DNA of 8,397 bases, taken from assembly GCA_024639625.1 (NCBI GenBank), contig JAHEIA010000111.1:1-8397 (forward strand), given 5' to 3'. Origin of the DNA: Chromatiales bacterium. Its GTDB lineage: Bacteria > Pseudomonadota > Gammaproteobacteria > Chromatiales > Chromatiaceae. Positions 5,942 through 8,397 of this stretch are shown here, one piece after another. The notes beneath the pieces are model-generated. The model made no database searches and was not told where the DNA came from. It saw nothing but the letters and a program-made list of their open reading frames with translations. How positions within the stretch are numbered: position 1 is the first letter of the stretch; every line of letters begins with the position of its first letter. The position numbers were made by a program, and so were the translations under genes.

Positions 5942-6847
5942 TTAGGTCGGACGTTGGCTCTTGCGCAGGTAGCGCCCCGCCAGTTTTCGCCACAGCCGCG
6001 CGCCACTAGCATCCAGCGTTTCGATCCCGAGGTAAGCAAGAAAGAAGGACATACGGTCCCTGTTGCTTACATTTGCGGTCTTGCGGTACAGCGTGAGGAG
6101 ATCCCGGTAGGCGGGTCTGGGGTGCCATCGCATCATCTCCAGGTCGAGCAGGCAGAGCGACGGATCGCCGCTGGCCGGATCGATCCTGACGAAGATATTG
6201 TTTGGTTTCAAGGCGTGATGCTGCAGTCGATGGTGATGCAGCTTGCGCACTAGGCCGCCGAGTTCCCGCAGAATCCTGCGGCGGTTTCGTAAATCCCCTT
6301 TGCCCTGGGCCGAATCCGCCAACCATTCCTTGATGGAGCGGTAGCCGGCGAGTTCTTCCGTGATCAGAATGGCCTGCGACTTGGAGCGCTCCGGACCGAG
6401 TCCGAAGTAGACGATCCGCGGTGTCGGGATGCCGAGGCGTTCGCAGCGTTGAAGATTGTTGAATTCCCGCAGATAAGTGGGCGTCCGCTGGAAGGGGTTG
6501 TTCGGTGTTCGGCAGAAGTGACGTTCTTGCCGCTTGAGAAAGAGCCCGCGTCGACGGCCGTCCGGACCGGTGATCTCGATCCGGCTCGCACCGCTCCAAC
6601 CTCCTCGGCGTTGGTTGACCGGCTCGAACCAGCAGGCCTTCAACTCCCAGATCTGGCGAAAACTGCTTAGCTGATTGCGCTCCAGCGCTGTAGACCAGGC
6701 GGGGTCAACAAATTCTCGCGACGCACCGGACCTGGCCGCGGAGGGCCTGTCGGCAGCGGATTCCTCTCGCGCATAGACAAACGGCTGCGCAGCCGCGAAC
6801 TGCGGTTCGTCTGCCGAAGTAACCAGGGTCTGTTGCGGCGCAGACAT
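5942..6847 (-). CDS. InaA/Kdo-kinase-like (LPS kinase superfamily) protein
   Basis: This is a 301-residue protein of the lipopolysaccharide kinase (InaA/WaaP/Kdo kinase) superfamily, a kinase-like fold. After a low-complexity N-terminus (1-50) come GGWSGASRIEI (82-92, nucleotide-loop region), GLFLKRQERH (101-110; Lys105 the likely ATP-binding lysine), PFQRTPTYLREFNNL (118-132; Glu128 in the helix-C position), LITEELAGYRSIKEWL (161-176), HHALKPNNIFVR (210-221) and LLDLEMMRW (233-241; Asp235 in the DFG position). The catalytic-loop Asp of HxD is Ala here; InaA proteins often have Cys there, so the substrate and activity are uncertain. The start at 6847 is chosen over an upstream ATG at 6886 because GCAGGA (6854-6859) lies 6 nt before it. 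No signal peptide or membrane segment is seen. It probably has its own promoter in the gap to its right. Confidence 0.82.
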   Translation of the reverse strand: MSAPQQTLVTSADEPQFAAAQPFVYAREESAADRPSAARSGASREFVDPAWSTALERNQLSSFRQIWELKACWFEPVNQRRGGWSGASRIEITGPDGRRRGLFLKRQERHFCRTPNNPFQRTPTYLREFNNLQRCERLGIPTPRIVYFGLGPERSKSQAILITEELAGYRSIKEWLADSAQGKGDLRNRRRILRELGGLVRKLHHHRLQHHALKPNNIFVRIDPASGDPSLCLLDLEMMRWHPRPAYRDLLTLYRKTANVSNRDRMSFFLAYLGIETLDASGARLWRKLAGRYLRKSQRPT

Positions 6848-6897
6848 GCGAATTCCTGCTTCAAATCGATTCGAGCTACGCTTCATGAGCGCTTGCC

Positions 6898-6935
6898 AAA
6901 AAAATCCCGAGCACTCGTAAGATCTCTCGCGCTGG
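6898..6935 (-). terminator. Terminator-like element in the kinase gene leader
   Basis: On the minus strand, CCAGCGC (6935-6929) can pair with GTGCT-CG-GG (6914-6906) using one G-U pair and a 2-nt bulge. This is followed by an A and then seven T's (6904-6898). It lies about 50 nt upstream of the kinase ATG and downstream of the predicted promoter. It could therefore be a weak attenuator, or a distant terminator for yyaL read-through. The stem is modest, so the call is tentative. Confidence 0.3.
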
Positions 6936-6973
6936 AGAATCAGCGTACTCTTGAGCCAAAGACCCTATACACT

Positions 6974-7003
6974 ATCATAAATCTGCGCTTGCGTTCATGT
7001 GAA
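6974..7003 (-). promoter_or_regulatory. Sigma70-like promoter for the InaA-like kinase gene
   Basis: On the minus strand TTCACA (7003-6998) and TATGAT (6979-6974) are separated by 18 bp, each one mismatch from the -35 and -10 consensus. The expected transcription start is near 6967, giving a leader of about 120 nt before the ATG at 6847. The surrounding sequence is distinctly AT-richer than the rest of the window, which supports the call. Confidence 0.55.
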
Positions 7004-7025
7004 TACGGTCAAACATAAGGACGGT

Positions 7026-7098
7026 GACGCCACGGATCCCGCGCCTCCTGCTTGTTGCGCGCGGCGCAATTCCCTGCTGTCGTGGCGTCCGCAGCAGG
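7026..7098. repeat. Cluster of overlapping inverted repeats downstream of yyaL
   Basis: Three perfect inverted repeats lie within 73 bp. GACGCCACG (7026-7034) matches CGTGGCGTC (7081-7089), 9 bp with a 46-nt loop. TTGCGC-GCG-GCGCAA (7055-7069) is a 6-bp hairpin nested inside that loop. CCTGCTG (7073-7079) matches CAGCAGG (7092-7098), 7 bp, whose 12-nt loop contains the right arm of the 9-bp repeat. The first and third are mutually exclusive or would form a pseudoknot. No U-tract follows on either strand. This sits 36 nt past the yyaL stop codon. Function is unknown. Confidence 0.5.
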
Positions 7099-7133
7099 AC
7101 TTCACGGCTTGGCTCCGGCGTAGCGTGGAGAGC

Positions 7134-8397
7134 CTAATTCATGCTCGACGCGGCCTGCCCGAGCAGCGCCTCCAATTCTCCAAGCTCGGTGACTGGCTGG
7201 CGGCAGCGGGTGCCGCTGCAGATGTAGGCGACGCCTCCGGAGCGCGCGCTGCGCGTGTCGAGCAGGCCCGGAAGCTGCGCCGCATCGGACGGGATCGCAG
7301 CTACGTAACGTGACGGAGCGTAGGCGGCGCAGGCGCGGGCCCGCCAGAGTTGCAGACCGGGGTCGTCATCGCGGATGACGATGATCTCGCCCGGACGCTC
7401 GAGTGCGTCCAGTGCAGTCAGCAGGCTGCAGTGAGCCTGCGGAAAGCGGCGCAGCGATTCCCAGGCCATGGCCAACGTGCGCTCCGCGGCGTCCAGATAA
7501 CGCGGCTCGCCCAGAAGGTGGCCCAGCCGCAGAAGCACCTGCGCTGCTATCCCGTTTCCGGCTGGGATGGCCTCGTCGCCAATCGGCTTCGGCCGATGGA
7601 TCAATGCCTGCTGGTCGCCGGCGGTAAAAAAGAAGCCCCCGTGTTCCGGGTCCCAGAATCGATCCAGCAGGGAATCTGCAAGCGCGATGGCAAGATCGAG
7701 GTCTTGTCTGCGCCAGCGCGCCTGCAGCAACTCCAGCAGGGCGTCGATGAGAAAGGCGTAGTCGTCCAGGTAGGCGTCAAGCGAGGCCCGCTGGTCCTTG
7801 CAGGTTGCAAGCAAGCGGCCGTCTCGCCATAGATTGCGCTGCAGAAACTGCGCCGCTCGTTCGGCGGAGCGAAGGTAGGCCGCGCTTCCCAGGATACGGC
7901 TCGCTTGCGCCATGGCCTTGATCATGAGCGCGCTCCACGCGGTCAGTATCTTGTCGTCGCGGCCGGGCTCGGCTCTCGACGCCCTTCGTGCGAGCAACTT
8001 TGCGCGCGCCGCGCTCAATGCCGAGTCTACCTCAGCGTATGGCAGATCCATCTGCTGCGCCAGTTTCGACGGAGGAACAAATTGATGCAAGTGCCAGCCG
8101 CCGGCGAAATTCGCCGCCCGGTCCAGCCCGTAACAACGGCTGAACAGTGCATACTCCGAGGCGGAAAGAAGCGCCTGAATCTCCGCCGGATCCCAGAGAT
8201 AGAAGCTGCCCTCGTGGCCGTCGCTGTCGGCGTCCAGGCTCGAGTAGTATCCTCCGTCGACGGATTGCATGTCGCGCGTAACCCAGGTCGCGATCTGGTC
8301 CGCTGCCTCGCGGAACAGGGGGTTGCGCGATATCTGCCACGCCTGAGCATAAAGCCCCAATAGCTGCGCGTTATCGTAGAGCATTTTTTCGAAATGC
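7134..8397 (-). CDS. YyaL/DUF255 thioredoxin-domain protein, C-terminal part, 5' end outside window
   Basis: This is the last 420 residues of a YyaL/spermatogenesis-associated-protein-20-like protein. Full-length members run to roughly 680 residues: an N-terminal DUF255 thioredoxin-like domain followed by an alpha/alpha six-hairpin toroid like that of glycosidases and epimerases. Only the toroid part is here. The frame is open to the right edge, where HFEK precedes MLYDNAQLLGLYAQAW, a block conserved in the family; that Met is internal. Other family blocks are GGYYSSLDADSDGHEGSFYLW (from about residue 44 after that Met), DDKILTAWSALMIKAMA, LDDYAFLIDALLEL and the C-terminal AYICSGTRCRQPVTELGEL. 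The biochemical role of the family is not established. It ends at a TAG (minus strand) 286 bp before the kinase gene. Confidence 0.9.
   Translation of the reverse strand, partial: HFEKMLYDNAQLLGLYAQAWQISRNPLFREAADQIATWVTRDMQSVDGGYYSSLDADSDGHEGSFYLWDPAEIQALLSASEYALFSRCYGLDRAANFAGGWHLHQFVPPSKLAQQMDLPYAEVDSALSAARAKLLARRASRAEPGRDDKILTAWSALMIKAMAQASRILGSAAYLRSAERAAQFLQRNLWRDGRLLATCKDQRASLDAYLDDYAFLIDALLELLQARWRRQDLDLAIALADSLLDRFWDPEHGGFFFTAGDQQALIHRPKPIGDEAIPAGNGIAAQVLLRLGHLLGEPRYLDAAERTLAMAWESLRRFPQAHCSLLTALDALERPGEIIVIRDDDPGLQLWRARACAAYAPSRYVAAIPSDAAQLPGLLDTRSARSGGVAYICSGTRCRQPVTELGELEALLGQAASSMN

Noticed and set aside
6999..7313. Plus-strand open frame across the gap between the kinase and yyaL genes
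   Set aside because: Half of it is the shadow of yyaL and the rest lies over inverted repeats. No family resemblance is seen.

Overview
The window looks like a piece of chromosome from a GC-rich proteobacterium, most likely a gammaproteobacterium. The evidence is a proteobacterial-type Tpx, a split-type glycine decarboxylase subunit 2, an E. coli-like DgkA, an E. coli-like MoaB and an InaA-type LPS kinase-like protein. No transposase, tRNA, rRNA, CRISPR array or phage gene is visible. Genus-level placement cannot be made from the sequence alone.

Left block, plus strand (1-5881): the 3' end of tpx (thiol peroxidase), then gcvPB (glycine decarboxylase, PLP-binding subunit), dgkA (diacylglycerol kinase), a PfkB-family kinase resembling mycobacterial-type adenosine kinase, and a molybdenum-cofactor cluster moaB-moeA-moaD-moaE. 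From moaB to moaE the genes are packed tightly. moeA/moaD overlap by ATGA and moaD/moaE are 4 nt apart. The apparent 69-nt gap between moaB and moeA is filled exactly by a 22-codon reading frame with its own Shine-Dalgarno and an ATGA overlap with moeA. That small frame encodes Met-Arg-Phe-Pro followed by CCCCFC. It is a candidate cysteine-responsive leader peptide and is the most interesting item here.

The Moco genes present act late in the pathway: molybdopterin synthase (MoaD/MoaE), adenylylation of molybdopterin (MoaB/Mog-type) and metal insertion (MoeA). The early genes moaA and moaC are not in the window.

Right block, minus strand (5942-8397): an InaA/Kdo-kinase-like protein converges on moaE across a 60-bp gap with a hairpin. 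After a 286-bp non-coding stretch comes the C-terminal 420 residues of a YyaL/DUF255 thioredoxin-domain protein, whose start lies beyond the right edge. The non-coding stretch holds a good sigma70-like promoter for the kinase, a terminator-like U7 element in its leader, and a cluster of overlapping inverted repeats downstream of the yyaL stop codon.
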